Positions 1 through 8,117 of a stretch of 34,985 nt of DNA are shown here, piece after piece (within the stretch, counting starts at the first letter, position 1; every line of letters starts with the position of its first letter). A program made the position numbers and the translations under genes. This DNA is from Planktomarina sp. Its GTDB lineage: Bacteria; Pseudomonadota; Alphaproteobacteria; Rhodobacterales; Rhodobacteraceae. The stretch is from positions 1 to 34,985 of the forward strand of contig JAFMEA010000021.1 of NCBI GenBank assembly GCA_017856985.1. The letters run 5' to 3'. The notes below the pieces were generated by a model. That model did no database searches. It was not told the DNA's origin and saw only the letters and a program-made list of their open reading frames with translations.

Positions 1-368
1 GCCTTTCTGCTATTATTTGTACAAACACAACTATTGATCGAAAAAATCTATTTTCACAGCACAGAAAACAATCTGGAGGTCTCTCAGGGCGACCATTGTT
101 TGAAAAATCTACGCGAATTTTGGCTCAGATGAGAAGTGCCACCAAAGGCCAAATTGATTTGATAGGGGTCGGAGGCGTAAGCTCTGCAGAGGACGCCTAC
201 ACAAAAATTCAAGCAGGTGCCAGCGCCGTTCAGCTTTATTCAGCCCTAATCTACGAAGGGCTGTCGCTGATACCAAGAATTGCAGATGGCCTAGATAAAA
301 TATTAATTTCCGAGGGAATTGACAGGCTCGATACAGCTGTCGGAGTTAGTACGGAGAAGTGGCTGTGA
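1..368 (+). CDS. pyrD: Dihydroorotate dehydrogenase (quinone), C-terminal part
   Basis: This is the 3' end of a gene that begins before the window. Read in frame from base 3 it gives 121 residues. They contain ICTNTT, then GLSGRPL, then a GVGGVSSAEDA stretch and QLYSALIYEG near the end, which is the substrate- and FMN-phosphate-binding order of class 2 (membrane-associated) dihydroorotate dehydrogenases. The enzyme oxidises dihydroorotate to orotate in pyrimidine synthesis and passes electrons to quinone. An apparent start at base 96 is a TTG leucine codon inside the GLSGRPLF motif, not a real start. The gene ends 9 bp from the convergent MATE transporter gene. Function is confident; only about the last third of the protein is visible. 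Confidence 0.93.
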   Translation, partial: LSAIICTNTTIDRKNLFSQHRKQSGGLSGRPLFEKSTRILAQMRSATKGQIDLIGVGGVSSAEDAYTKIQAGASAVQLYSALIYEGLSLIPRIADGLDKILISEGIDRLDTAVGVSTEKWL

Positions 369-377
369 TACCAATCC

Positions 378-1697
378 TCAATTAGTTACGGAACGCTCCA
401 ATGCTGGATACCTGAAAGCCAAAGTTAATCCCCGCAGAATGAAAAACCCATTCATTGCCATCCAGAGCCCATGATTGCCAAATGAGGGCAATAGCAGCGC
501 TATAAAAATGCAGTAGCCTAAAAATGAGACGATCATCATGTTGCGCATATCTTTCGTCCGGGTCGCTCCGATAAATACACCATCCAGCATCCAGGCCATC
601 GCACCCAAGATTGGTACCAACGCGACATGCGGGATGTAAAGCCTTGCGGCGGCCTGCACATTTTCATCTTTAGCCATTAAGTCGATAAAAAATGGCCCTG
701 CAAACCAAACTATCAACGCGATTATGATACCCGCACTAAATGCCCAAACTGCCGTAACTATTGCGGCCCGTCGAAGCTCCGCCAAGGCTCGCGCTCCTAC
801 GGCTTGACCGACCAGTGCCTCACCCGCAAAGACAAACCCATCCATGCTGTGGGATGCCACATGTACAAATTGTAGTAGAACTTGGTTTGCGGCAAGAGTT
901 ACGTCACCCAAGTTCGCACCAAAGAATAAAAAGCTTACAAACCCAGCCTGTAATAAAACTGAACGAATTAAAATATCGCCATTGACTTGCGCCATCCTGA
1001 CAAGACGACTTTGATCCATAATTTGCTGCCACATTTTCCACGCAAAGTTACTGAAAACAGAGCGGCAAAGATATAATCCCAACGCGAGCCCAAACCATTC
1101 TGCAATTAAAGTGGCTATCGCGACACCCTCGACACCAAGACCAAGGCCAAGCACAAACCAAATGTCCAATATTATATTGCCCAAATTCATTAGCAATTGA
1201 ATAGCCAAGACGGCACCAGTTCGCTCCTGCGCTATTAACCAACCACTAAGGCCATAGATGGCAATTGCAGCTGGTGCGGACCAAATACGGATACTCATGT
1301 ATTCACGTGCAAGTAGTTCAACTTCGCCAGATGCCGGAGAAATCCAAAAGGCTGCAGCAAAAAGTGGCCACTGAAATAGAATGAAGCCAACACCTGCAAT
1401 CAGGCCAATGCCCGTTACACGAAAAAAGAGAGCCGCCACCTCACTGTGATCTTTGGCGCCAAGGGCCTGACTAGTGAGGCCCACCGTTCCCATCCGCAGA
1501 AATCCAAAAATCCAATACAGAGCCCCTAGAATTATAGCCCCTATGCCAACTGCACCAATTGGGGCTGCCAGCCCCATTTGACCAATAACACCTGTATCCA
1601 CCAAACCTAGAATGGGTACAGATGCATTAGATATTACAATTGGGAAAGCAATAGTCAAAACCCTGCGGTGGGTAATCCCATTAGTTTGTTCAGCCAT
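378..1697 (-). CDS. MATE family efflux transporter (DinF-like)
   Basis: A 439-residue, very hydrophobic protein with about 12 predicted membrane segments in two related halves, the usual MATE length and layout. The N-terminal RRVLTIAFPIVISNASVPILGLVDTGVIG stretch, given here only as a landmark at residues 12-40, is typical of the DinF branch. MATE proteins export cationic or organic compounds in exchange for Na+ or H+; the substrate here cannot be read. The ATG lies 8 bp inside the 3' end of the upstream thioesterase gene, so the two are probably co-transcribed and translationally coupled. The gene is convergent with pyrD. Confidence 0.9.
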   Translation of the reverse strand: MAEQTNGITHRRVLTIAFPIVISNASVPILGLVDTGVIGQMGLAAPIGAVGIGAIILGALYWIFGFLRMGTVGLTSQALGAKDHSEVAALFFRVTGIGLIAGVGFILFQWPLFAAAFWISPASGEVELLAREYMSIRIWSAPAAIAIYGLSGWLIAQERTGAVLAIQLLMNLGNIILDIWFVLGLGLGVEGVAIATLIAEWFGLALGLYLCRSVFSNFAWKMWQQIMDQSRLVRMAQVNGDILIRSVLLQAGFVSFLFFGANLGDVTLAANQVLLQFVHVASHSMDGFVFAGEALVGQAVGARALAELRRAAIVTAVWAFSAGIIIALIVWFAGPFFIDLMAKDENVQAAARLYIPHVALVPILGAMAWMLDGVFIGATRTKDMRNMMIVSFLGYCIFIALLLPSFGNHGLWMAMNGFFILRGLTLAFRYPALERSVTN

Positions 1698-2190
1698 CTC
1701 GTTGTGGCATCAAAAAATGGCCAGATGCCTGTGCAAAAAGCCGATCTCGATTGTCCTGCCAACCCTCCACATGTACGGAGGCGTATCGCCGCCCTGAGCG
1801 ATTAACTCTAGCGCGCGCGTAGGCATCACGTGGGAGACCTGATCGCAGATAGTCCACCGTAAAGTCGATAGTTTTAGGTAGGGCTAATTCCCCAGCTTGT
1901 AATGACTTAACATTCAAGCGCTCCGTTTCTATCTCATCCCAAAGTGAAGTCCATGCCAATCCAACTATTGAGGTAATTTCTAAAAAGGCTGCAGTGGCTC
2001 CACCATGCAATGCAGGCAATTCAGGATTTCCAATTAAATTCTCATGAAACCTCATAGTCGCAGTGAGCTCGTCGCCGTGCCTATCAAAAGTAACGCCAAG
2101 GAAATTGATGTATGGGACTTGGTTGACGATGACACTAAGGGCCAGGTCCCGTCTGCGCTTCACCTGAGTAACTGGTTCAGGCTTTTTCAT
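1690..2190 (-). CDS. PaaI-type hotdog thioesterase (second of a pair)
   Basis: A 166-residue protein. The open frame extends to 2304, but the ATG at 2190 (MKKPEPV) is preferred because it overlaps the TGA stop of the upstream thioesterase as ATGA, a normal coupled arrangement; the extension is cysteine-rich and does not look like protein. The core has the hotdog pattern: a PELPALHGGATAAFLE stretch (helix with the active-site HGG) and FTVDYLRSG. Such enzymes hydrolyse acyl-CoA thioesters, often aryl or medium-chain ones. It shares the HGGA/DYLR layout with its neighbour at 2187-2615 but is divergent. The substrate is unknown. Confidence 0.8.
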   Translation of the reverse strand: MKKPEPVTQVKRRRDLALSVIVNQVPYINFLGVTFDRHGDELTATMRFHENLIGNPELPALHGGATAAFLEITSIVGLAWTSLWDEIETERLNVKSLQAGELALPKTIDFTVDYLRSGLPRDAYARARVNRSGRRYASVHVEGWQDNRDRLFAQASGHFLMPQRDG

Positions 2191-2615
2191 TTCAGCGCCG
2201 TGGGTACAGTGAAAGTCCCAGTCGCAGTAGCGACTGGACGATCCATATCTGCATCGCAGGCAGTAGCGCGAACAAACGCAACCGTCCTGGTAACGTGATA
2301 ACATTCGGCTGATGCAGTGATTGCCTGCCCAGGAGTGGCTGGACGCATGTAGTCAATCCTCAAGCCAAGCGTGGCTGTGCCCACGCCTGCTGCGTGATGG
2401 GACACAACAGCGGCGCCACTTGCTGTATCCATAAGTGCAGATACAGCACCACCGTGAAGTACCTTTGTAACTGGGTCACCTATTAGGGCTGGATCATAGG
2501 GCATTTCAACAACCGCTTTACCATCCCCTATTTCAACAACTCTCATCCCCATCTTACGGGAGTGCGGGATTGATTCAATAAATTGGCGTGCTTTGCCTAA
2601 AACTATATTATTCAT
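2187..2615 (-). CDS. PaaI-type hotdog thioesterase (first of a pair)
   Basis: A 142-residue protein starting at MNNIVLGKARQF. The frame stays open to 2726, but that extension would run through a palindromic control site and into the divergent permease gene, so the ATG at 2615 (weak upstream AGAAG) is preferred. Motifs include VLHGGAVSALMDTASG, the usual PaaI active-site helix with its Asp, and LRIDYMRPATPG. The expected activity is hydrolysis of small or aromatic acyl-CoA esters. It is the first gene of a minus-strand run thioesterase-thioesterase-MATE whose members overlap by 4 and 8 bp. Confidence 0.85.
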   Translation of the reverse strand: MNNIVLGKARQFIESIPHSRKMGMRVVEIGDGKAVVEMPYDPALIGDPVTKVLHGGAVSALMDTASGAAVVSHHAAGVGTATLGLRIDYMRPATPGQAITASAECYHVTRTVAFVRATACDADMDRPVATATGTFTVPTALK

Positions 2616-2661
2616 ACTTCTGGTTATTGGACTTACGCCGTAAAATTCCAAGCAGTTTATT

Positions 2662-2688
2662 TGCACTTGCGAACTATTCTCAATTGCA
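2662..2688. promoter_or_regulatory. 27-bp imperfect palindrome, candidate Mur/Fur-family operator
   Basis: The 27 bases form an inverted repeat in which 10 of 13 symmetric pairs match. It has TGCA at both ends and, read on the minus strand, an inner TTGAGAATAGTTCGCAA. It lies in the 87-bp divergent gap, 14 bp before the ATG of the MntX-like permease and 46 bp before the thioesterase start. Manganese-responsive Mur (Fur family) sites in alphaproteobacteria are TGCA-bounded imperfect palindromes of this general form. Assignment to Mur is an inference from position and symmetry. An iron regulator such as RirA or Irr, or another Fur-family protein, is possible. Confidence 0.55.
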
Positions 2689-2702
2689 ATAGGGGTATCT
2701 AA

Positions 2703-3845
2703 ATGAATACAAATCCAAAAATACAAACTTTTATTGCCACAGATATGCTTGGTCCGTTTCGAAGCAGACGGCTCTTTGTTTTATGCGTTGTCTTAGCTCT
2801 AGCTCTGGCCCCAGGGTATTTAGGAACGCTTACCCGTGAGCTAATGGTAGACGCGTATGTACAGGTTTCGTCATTTGTTGCGGCAACCCTGCTGCTTTTT
2901 TACGGTGCAGAACGTTTATTTAATTTTGACATTGGGTCAGCTTTGAAAAAAGCCCGCGGCCTGCAGGTCCCATTAGCCGCACTGCTGGGTGCAACACCTG
3001 GATGTGGCGGTGCTGTTATAGTTGTGGCCGCCTATTCTTCAGGCAACGTTGGGTTTGGGGCGGTCGTGGCTACCTTAACTGCAACAATGGGAGACGCTGC
3101 ATTTCTGCTAATCGCAATTCGTCCAGAAGCAGCACTTGTAGTACTTCCACTATCGTTCACTGTAGGAATAGTCGCTGGTTGGATTGTTGATCGCTTTAAT
3201 AAAATCGATCTCACCCCAGATCCGTCTAAGCATTGTGAGATTGCCCCTGTCATTGGAAAGGTTCGCTGGCAAGACTACGGCTATGCGCTTATTGCTGCGC
3301 CCGGACTTATAATTGGTATCACTCAACTCAGTGGAGCCAACATTTTCGCAATATATAATCCATCTCTAATTTTCATTATTGCCTTAACAGGCACTTTCCT
3401 TGGGATCTTTATATGGGCAACATCACCATTAAAAGCGATGACCAACCTGGCGGATCATCCGTTAACGCGTATGGCAGAGGAAACTTCTTTTATTTCAATA
3501 TGGGTTATTGGAGCATACTTAGCATATGATTACGCCGATGCATTTGCAGGTTTGGATTTAGAAGCAGCATTTAGATCTGTTGGTCCGTTACTACCTTTAC
3601 TGGGCGTCCTTGTTGGCTTCATTCCAGGATGTGGTCCACAGGTTTTAATCGCAACACTATACATAAATGGGGTGGTTCCATTTGCGGCTTTGATCGGGAA
3701 TGCAATCTCCAATGACGGAGACGCATTGTTTCCGGCAATCGCGCTTAACCCTAAGGCCGCCATCGTAGCTACAGCATACTCTGCCATTCCAGCACTGGTG
3801 GTTGGGTATGGATTTTACCTCCTTGCACCCGAATTCATGAACTGA
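2703..3845 (+). CDS. mntX: MntX-like putative manganese permease (10-TM metal permease family)
   Basis: A 380-residue polytopic membrane protein with about 10 segments. It has a clear internal duplication: PGCGG at residues 99-103 followed by GDA at 130-132, and PGCG at 309-312 followed by GDA at 339-341. This matches my recollection of the putative 10-TM metal permease family that includes MntX, reported as the manganese uptake system of many roseobacters and SAR11 that lack SitABCD. The start has AGGGG seven bases upstream. A candidate Mur-type palindrome directly precedes it, which supports metal control. The alternative is a heavy-metal exporter of the ArsP_2 group; import versus export cannot be read from sequence. 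Confidence 0.65.
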   Translation: MNTNPKIQTFIATDMLGPFRSRRLFVLCVVLALALAPGYLGTLTRELMVDAYVQVSSFVAATLLLFYGAERLFNFDIGSALKKARGLQVPLAALLGATPGCGGAVIVVAAYSSGNVGFGAVVATLTATMGDAAFLLIAIRPEAALVVLPLSFTVGIVAGWIVDRFNKIDLTPDPSKHCEIAPVIGKVRWQDYGYALIAAPGLIIGITQLSGANIFAIYNPSLIFIIALTGTFLGIFIWATSPLKAMTNLADHPLTRMAEETSFISIWVIGAYLAYDYADAFAGLDLEAAFRSVGPLLPLLGVLVGFIPGCGPQVLIATLYINGVVPFAALIGNAISNDGDALFPAIALNPKAAIVATAYSAIPALVVGYGFYLLAPEFMN

Positions 3846-3893
3846 GACCTTGACCCCAACGCCTAGTGTAATAACTTCCAATCAGGGGAAGTC

Positions 3894-4268
3894 ATGGATA
3901 AAGAACAATTATCTTTCAAAGAAATGTGTGCACACTTTGAGGTAACTCCTCGGACCTTGCGATATTATGAATATATAGAATTACTGCAACCAGAGCGTGA
4001 CGGTCGGTCAAGATTTTATAATTCGCGAGACGTGGCGCGAATGACCCTAATCATGCGGGGCCGACGCTTTGGCTTTAGTCTCGAAGAATTGCGCCAATGG
4101 TTGATGATCTATGATAAAGAGGGGAACGAAGCTCAGATGCAAGCTTGGGTTCCAATAGCTCAGGGAAAGCTTGTCGAGCTTCAAAAGCAGCAAAAAGAAA
4201 TTTCAGAGGCTGTTTTAGACCTATCTGAAATGATTGATTCAGTATCCTCAGATTTAAATCAAAGCTAA
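3894..4268 (+). CDS. MerR family transcriptional regulator
   Basis: A 124-residue protein with an N-terminal winged helix-turn-helix (about residues 6-70, including EVTPRTLRYYE and FGFSLEELR), then a coiled coil to about residue 120. The only cysteine is in the HTH region, so it is not a metal-sensing MerR; it resembles the short MerR proteins that control acyl-CoA degradation genes (LiuR-like). The ATG follows a good AGGGGAAG ribosome site. It is the first of two tandem MerR paralogs upstream of a beta-oxidation cluster, and likely regulates that cluster. The ligand (perhaps an acyl-CoA) is inferred. Confidence 0.85.
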   Translation: MDKEQLSFKEMCAHFEVTPRTLRYYEYIELLQPERDGRSRFYNSRDVARMTLIMRGRRFGFSLEELRQWLMIYDKEGNEAQMQAWVPIAQGKLVELQKQQKEISEAVLDLSEMIDSVSSDLNQS

Positions 4269-4382
4269 AAGTTACCTCTGATAGTGGCCGTTATAATTCG
4301 CCAAACGTAAATCAAAAAAATTAAATTTTAAAAATAGAACTAAAACTACTGTTTTCTTGTCATTGTCCTAATTAATCTTAAG

Positions 4383-4398
4383 TTGACGTTAACGTTAA
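4383..4398. promoter_or_regulatory. Candidate MerR operator TTGACGTTAACGTTAA
   Basis: A 16-bp inverted repeat with 7 of 8 pairs matching and a perfect ACGTTAACGT core, lying in the AT-rich gap between the two MerR genes, 54 bp before the preferred start of the second. LiuR-type MerR regulators are known to bind short palindromes with an ACGT-containing core of similar form, so autoregulation of the MerR-acyl-CoA dehydrogenase unit is a reasonable guess. No second copy was noticed upstream of the thiolase or the FadB-like gene. Confidence 0.45.
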
Positions 4399-4452
4399 GC
4401 ATTGGTTAAATTAAAAAAGCAGTATTTGGATCCTATCTTTGAAATGAGAAAG

Positions 4453-4869
4453 ATGACTGAAGTCACAAAAACCATTCAACAAATGTGCGAGATCTTTAAG
4501 GTCACTCCGCGCACTTTGCGCTTTTATGAATCCAAAGAGCTTTTGTTTCCAGAACGGCAGGGAACGCACCGCCTATTTACTCGCAGAGATTCAGCACGCT
4601 TAAAACTGATTTTACGTGGTAAAAAATTTGGCTTCAGCCTAGAAGAAATTCGTCAACTTCTCAACATGTACGATCTGGACGATGCGCAAACAACACAGCT
4701 ACAGGAAACTTATCGGATAGGTTGCGAGCGCTTAACTTACATGAAGCACCAGCAAGGTGAGCTAAAGGATGCGATCAGCGACCTTAAATCTCAGTTAAAG
4801 CAAATCCAAAATATTTTAAAAAACCCGACACCTGCGCATTCAACCATTCATAACCAGAGGAAGTATTAA
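4453..4869 (+). CDS. MerR family transcriptional regulator (paralog of the preceding gene)
   Basis: The preferred start at [11 protein letters not shown] gives 138 residues and aligns exactly with the start of the MerR paralog at 3894: both have ten residues before the shared MC. The open frame extends to a TTG at 4402, and an ATG at 4444 is also possible. The N-terminal winged HTH includes [11 protein letters not shown] and [13 protein letters not shown]; a coiled coil follows. The stop overlaps the next gene by one base (TAATG), so it is translationally coupled to the acyl-CoA dehydrogenase. Role inferred: regulator of the adjacent fatty acyl-CoA oxidation genes. Confidence 0.85.
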   Translation: MTEVTKTIQQMCEIFKVTPRTLRFYESKELLFPERQGTHRLFTRRDSARLKLILRGKKFGFSLEEIRQLLNMYDLDDAQTTQLQETYRIGCERLTYMKHQQGELKDAISDLKSQLKQIQNILKNPTPAHSTIHNQRKY

Positions 4870-6644
4870 TGCCCACCTATTTTGCACCCGTTAAAGACCA
4901 GCAATTTGTTTTACATGATGTTCTAAAATTAAGTACTTCCAATATTCCTGGATACTCGGATCTTGACCACGCATTCACAGCCGCAATTTTAGAGGAATCT
5001 GGAAAGCTGGCAAATGAAGTTATGGCACCACTAAATGTGGTTGGCGATAGGGAAGGCTGTCATCTCGAAAATGGTGTTGTCCGCACTCCAGACGGTTTCA
5101 AGGAAGCTTTTGAGCAGTTTAAAGCTGGCGGTTGGGCTGGCATTGATATGCCTGAAAAGTACGGTGGCCAGTATATACCAGGCGTTCTGGCTTCAGCAGT
5201 TAATGAACATTTTTTAGCCTCCAACCAATCGTTCTCTATGTTTCATGGACTAACACACGGCGCTGCATCAGCCATTTTGGCCCATGGGACAGAGGGCCAG
5301 AAAGATATGTACTTGCCTAAAATGGCGTCATGCGAATGGACTGGAACTATGAATCTGACAGAGCCACAGTGCGGCACAGATTTGGGCCTGATGCGTACGA
5401 AAGCGGAACCAAATACAGACGGTAGCTTTTCTATTACTGGCCAGAAAATTTTTATTTCTTCAGGCGAGCACGACATGGCTGAAAACATTATTCACCTTGT
5501 GCTAGCGAAAATTCCTGGAGGTCCAGACGGAATAAAAGGTGTCTCGTTGTTTATTGTACCCAAATTTATGGTAAAATCTGACAGTAAGCTGGGTGAACGG
5601 AACCGTCTATCATGCGGCGCGCTTGAACATAAAATGGGCATTCATGGCAATCCAACTTGTGTCATGAATTATGATGGCGCCACCGGCTTTCTATTGGGTG
5701 AAGCACACAAGGGAATGCGGGCGATGTTTACCATGATGAACGAAGCGAGGCTAGGTGTAGGAATGCAGGGCCTCGGTCAAGCAAGCATCGCATACCAAAA
5801 CGCTGCTATTTATGCCAAGGACCGTTTACAGGGACGCGACGTGACTGGTACAAAAAATCCTGACGGCCCTGCCGATCCTCTTATAGTTCACCCAGATATA
5901 CGCCGCAGTTTAATGGACCAGAAAAGTTTTGTTGAAGGTGCCCGCGCACTGATTTTATGGGGCTCCACCTGGATTGACCAAGCTCATCGGCAGAACGACG
6001 CTGAAGCGGATGGTATAATCTCACTAATAACGCCCGTAATAAAGGGGTTCCTGACAGATCAGGGATACGCAATGACCATACAGGCCCAGCAAATTTATGG
6101 TGGGCACGGCTACATAGAGGAATGGGGGATGTCACAGTTCACCCGTGACGCAAGAATTGCAATGATATACGAAGGAGCAAACGGTGTTCAGGCTCTTGAT
6201 TTAGTTGGCCGCAAGCTGGGGCAAAATGGAGGCAAGCATGCGTTAGCTTTTTTTGATTTGATCAAGACGTTCTGTAAAGAAAATTCTGATATCGAGCCCA
6301 TGGATGCCTTTGTAACGCCACTCAAGAAAGCTTCCAAAGATTTACAGGCTGCAGCCATGTATTTCATGCAAAACGGATTGAAAAACCCAAATGATGCTTT
6401 GGCAGGCTCTAATGACTTTATGCACATGTTTGGCCACGTCTGCCTTGGTTTAATGTGGGCCAAAATGGCCAAGGCGGCACTGTTCGCCCTAGACAACAAA
6501 GCTACGGATACCGAATTTTATCTAACTAAATTAACAACAGGGCGCTATTACATGGCTCGCCAATTACCAGCTACAGCACTACACCTTGAGCGCATCACAT
6601 CAGGTTCAGATACAGTCATGGAGTTAGAAGCCAGTGCGTTTTAA
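4869..6644 (+). CDS. Acyl-CoA dehydrogenase with C-terminal extension (FadE-like)
   Basis: A 591-residue flavoenzyme longer than the classical 380-residue family, as expected for the form with an extra C-terminal domain found in proteobacterial fatty-acid clusters. It has [13 protein letters not shown] and a [10 protein letters not shown] flavin-binding stretch, and the likely catalytic base E435 in [13 protein letters not shown]. It oxidises acyl-CoA to trans-2-enoyl-CoA and passes electrons to ETF. The start has an AGAGGAAG site and overlaps the MerR stop. The next genes, thiolase and hydratase/dehydrogenase, complete the beta-oxidation cycle. Chain-length preference is not readable. Confidence 0.92.
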   Translation: MPTYFAPVKDQQFVLHDVLKLSTSNIPGYSDLDHAFTAAILEESGKLANEVMAPLNVVGDREGCHLENGVVRTPDGFKEAFEQFKAGGWAGIDMPEKYGGQYIPGVLASAVNEHFLASNQSFSMFHGLTHGAASAILAHGTEGQKDMYLPKMASCEWTGTMNLTEPQCGTDLGLMRTKAEPNTDGSFSITGQKIFISSGEHDMAENIIHLVLAKIPGGPDGIKGVSLFIVPKFMVKSDSKLGERNRLSCGALEHKMGIHGNPTCVMNYDGATGFLLGEAHKGMRAMFTMMNEARLGVGMQGLGQASIAYQNAAIYAKDRLQGRDVTGTKNPDGPADPLIVHPDIRRSLMDQKSFVEGARALILWGSTWIDQAHRQNDAEADGIISLITPVIKGFLTDQGYAMTIQAQQIYGGHGYIEEWGMSQFTRDARIAMIYEGANGVQALDLVGRKLGQNGGKHALAFFDLIKTFCKENSDIEPMDAFVTPLKKASKDLQAAAMYFMQNGLKNPNDALAGSNDFMHMFGHVCLGLMWAKMAKAALFALDNKATDTEFYLTKLTTGRYYMARQLPATALHLERITSGSDTVMELEASAF

Positions 6645-6665
6645 CTCCTGCGATTTAAAAGCTGT

Positions 6666-6684
6666 AAAGGCTGTTGACCTTTTT
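6666..6684 (+). terminator. Weak hairpin with T run after the acyl-CoA dehydrogenase
   Basis: AAAGG, a 7-base loop and CCTTT followed by more T residues form a short stem 22 bp after the dehydrogenase stop, with a GTA/TAC pair possible outside it. It may attenuate transcription into the thiolase gene 130 bp downstream. The 5-bp stem makes this a low-confidence call. Confidence 0.3.
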
Positions 6685-6813
6685 ACGTTATGGAGACGAA
6701 AAGATTAGCCCAATATTGATGAGTATTTAAAGTAAATTGAATAAATGCCACTTTGAGAACCCCTTCGATTTAATACCAGGCAAACCCTCAGGCCAGGAAT
6801 AAAGGAACACACT

Positions 6814-8025
6814 ATGAACGACGCTTACATTTATGACTCAGTTCGTACGCCACGAGGTAAGGGACGGACGGACGGTAGCTTGCACGAAGTAACTGCACCC
6901 TACCTATCCGCAACGATTCTCAACGCCTTAAAAAAACGTAACAACCTAGAGGGTCACGCTGTTGAAGATGTGATCTGGGGGAATGCAACTCAAGTGATGG
7001 AACAGGGCGGTTGCCTTGCTAGGACTGCAGTTCTCGCATCAGAACTTGATCAAAGCATACCCGGGCTATCCATAAATCGATTTTGTGCAAGCGGAATGGA
7101 GGCGGTTAATCTTGCTGCCAATCAAATAAATGGTGGCGCAGGTTCAGCGTACATTGCTGGCGGCGTTGAGATGATGAGCAGAATTCCAATGGGCAGCGAT
7201 GGTGCGGCAATTGCAGTAGATCCGTCTATTGCAATGGAGCAGTATTTTGTTCCTCAAGGAATATCTGCAGATATCATTGCAACCGAATACGGCTTTTCCC
7301 GTGATGATGCGGATAGCCTTGCAGTAGAAAGTCAAAAACGCGCTGCCAATGCCTGGGCTGATCATCGTTTTGATGGCTCAGTCATATCAGTAAATGACTT
7401 AAACGGTCTGTCTATTTTAAACCGTGATGAATATCCACGACCGGACACAAACATGCAAACACTTGGCGGATTAAAACCAGCTTTCAAAGATATGGGGGAG
7501 GCAATGCCAGGCTTTGATAAAATCGCCCTAATGAAGTATCCCCATCTAGAAAAAATTAATCATGTGCACCATGCCGGCAATTCGTCCGGTATTGTTGATG
7601 GGGCAGCTGGTTTGTTAATCGGCTCAAAAGAATATGGAAAACATTTCGGCTTGAAGCCCCGTGCGGTTATACGAGCAACAGCCAAGATAGGCACAGACCC
7701 TACAATTATGTTAACTGGCCCAGTTCCAGTGACAGAGAAAATCCTAGCCGATAGTGGAATGTCAATTTCTGATATTGACCTCTTTGAAGTAAATGAAGCG
7801 TTTGCGGCAGTTGTACTTCGCTTCATGCAAGCATTTAATGTGACCGATGACAGGGTCAACGTAAACGGCGGCTCAATAGCTATGGGTCATCCACTAGGTG
7901 CGACTGGAGCTATCATCATTGGTACATTACTTGACGAGTTGGAGCGTAGTGGAAAAGGAACGGGACTAGCCACACTTTGCGTCGCCTCAGGTATGGGCGC
8001 CGCCACTATAATTGAACGTATTTAA
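6814..8025 (+). CDS. fadA: Acetyl-CoA C-acyltransferase (thiolase)
   Basis: A 403-residue thiolase of normal length with all catalytic residues: C91 in NRFCASGMEAV (acyl-enzyme nucleophile), NEAFA, H359 in GGSIAMGHPLGATGA, and C389 in CVASGMGAA. It cleaves 3-ketoacyl-CoA to acetyl-CoA and a shortened acyl-CoA. Located between the acyl-CoA dehydrogenase and the bifunctional hydratase/dehydrogenase, it is the last-step enzyme of the same pathway. The ATG follows an AAGGAAC ribosome site. The symbol is assigned by context; a biosynthetic acetoacetyl-CoA thiolase would look similar, but the neighbours favour degradation. Confidence 0.92.
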   Translation: MNDAYIYDSVRTPRGKGRTDGSLHEVTAPYLSATILNALKKRNNLEGHAVEDVIWGNATQVMEQGGCLARTAVLASELDQSIPGLSINRFCASGMEAVNLAANQINGGAGSAYIAGGVEMMSRIPMGSDGAAIAVDPSIAMEQYFVPQGISADIIATEYGFSRDDADSLAVESQKRAANAWADHRFDGSVISVNDLNGLSILNRDEYPRPDTNMQTLGGLKPAFKDMGEAMPGFDKIALMKYPHLEKINHVHHAGNSSGIVDGAAGLLIGSKEYGKHFGLKPRAVIRATAKIGTDPTIMLTGPVPVTEKILADSGMSISDIDLFEVNEAFAAVVLRFMQAFNVTDDRVNVNGGSIAMGHPLGATGAIIIGTLLDELERSGKGTGLATLCVASGMGAATIIERI

Positions 8026-8117
8026 ACGCGAAAAAAATTCGTCAGATTTACCAAACTAAAAATAGATGCGCCAATTGATGGAACGGTGCAGCAAGATCTA
8101 ATTTGAAGGGACCTAAG

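Noticed and set aside
96-368. Independent 90-aa gene starting at 96
   Set aside because: Its TTG start is a leucine codon inside the PyrD GLSGRPLF motif; the frame is open to the window edge and is the pyrD 3' end.
2191-2304. N-terminal extension of the second thioesterase
   Set aside because: Cysteine- and arginine-rich, overlaps the coding region of the upstream thioesterase, and the ATGA junction at 2187-2190 gives a natural start.
4402-4452. N-terminal extension of the second MerR from TTG 4402
   Set aside because: The ATG at 4453 aligns with the start of the paralog, and the extension has no ribosome site.
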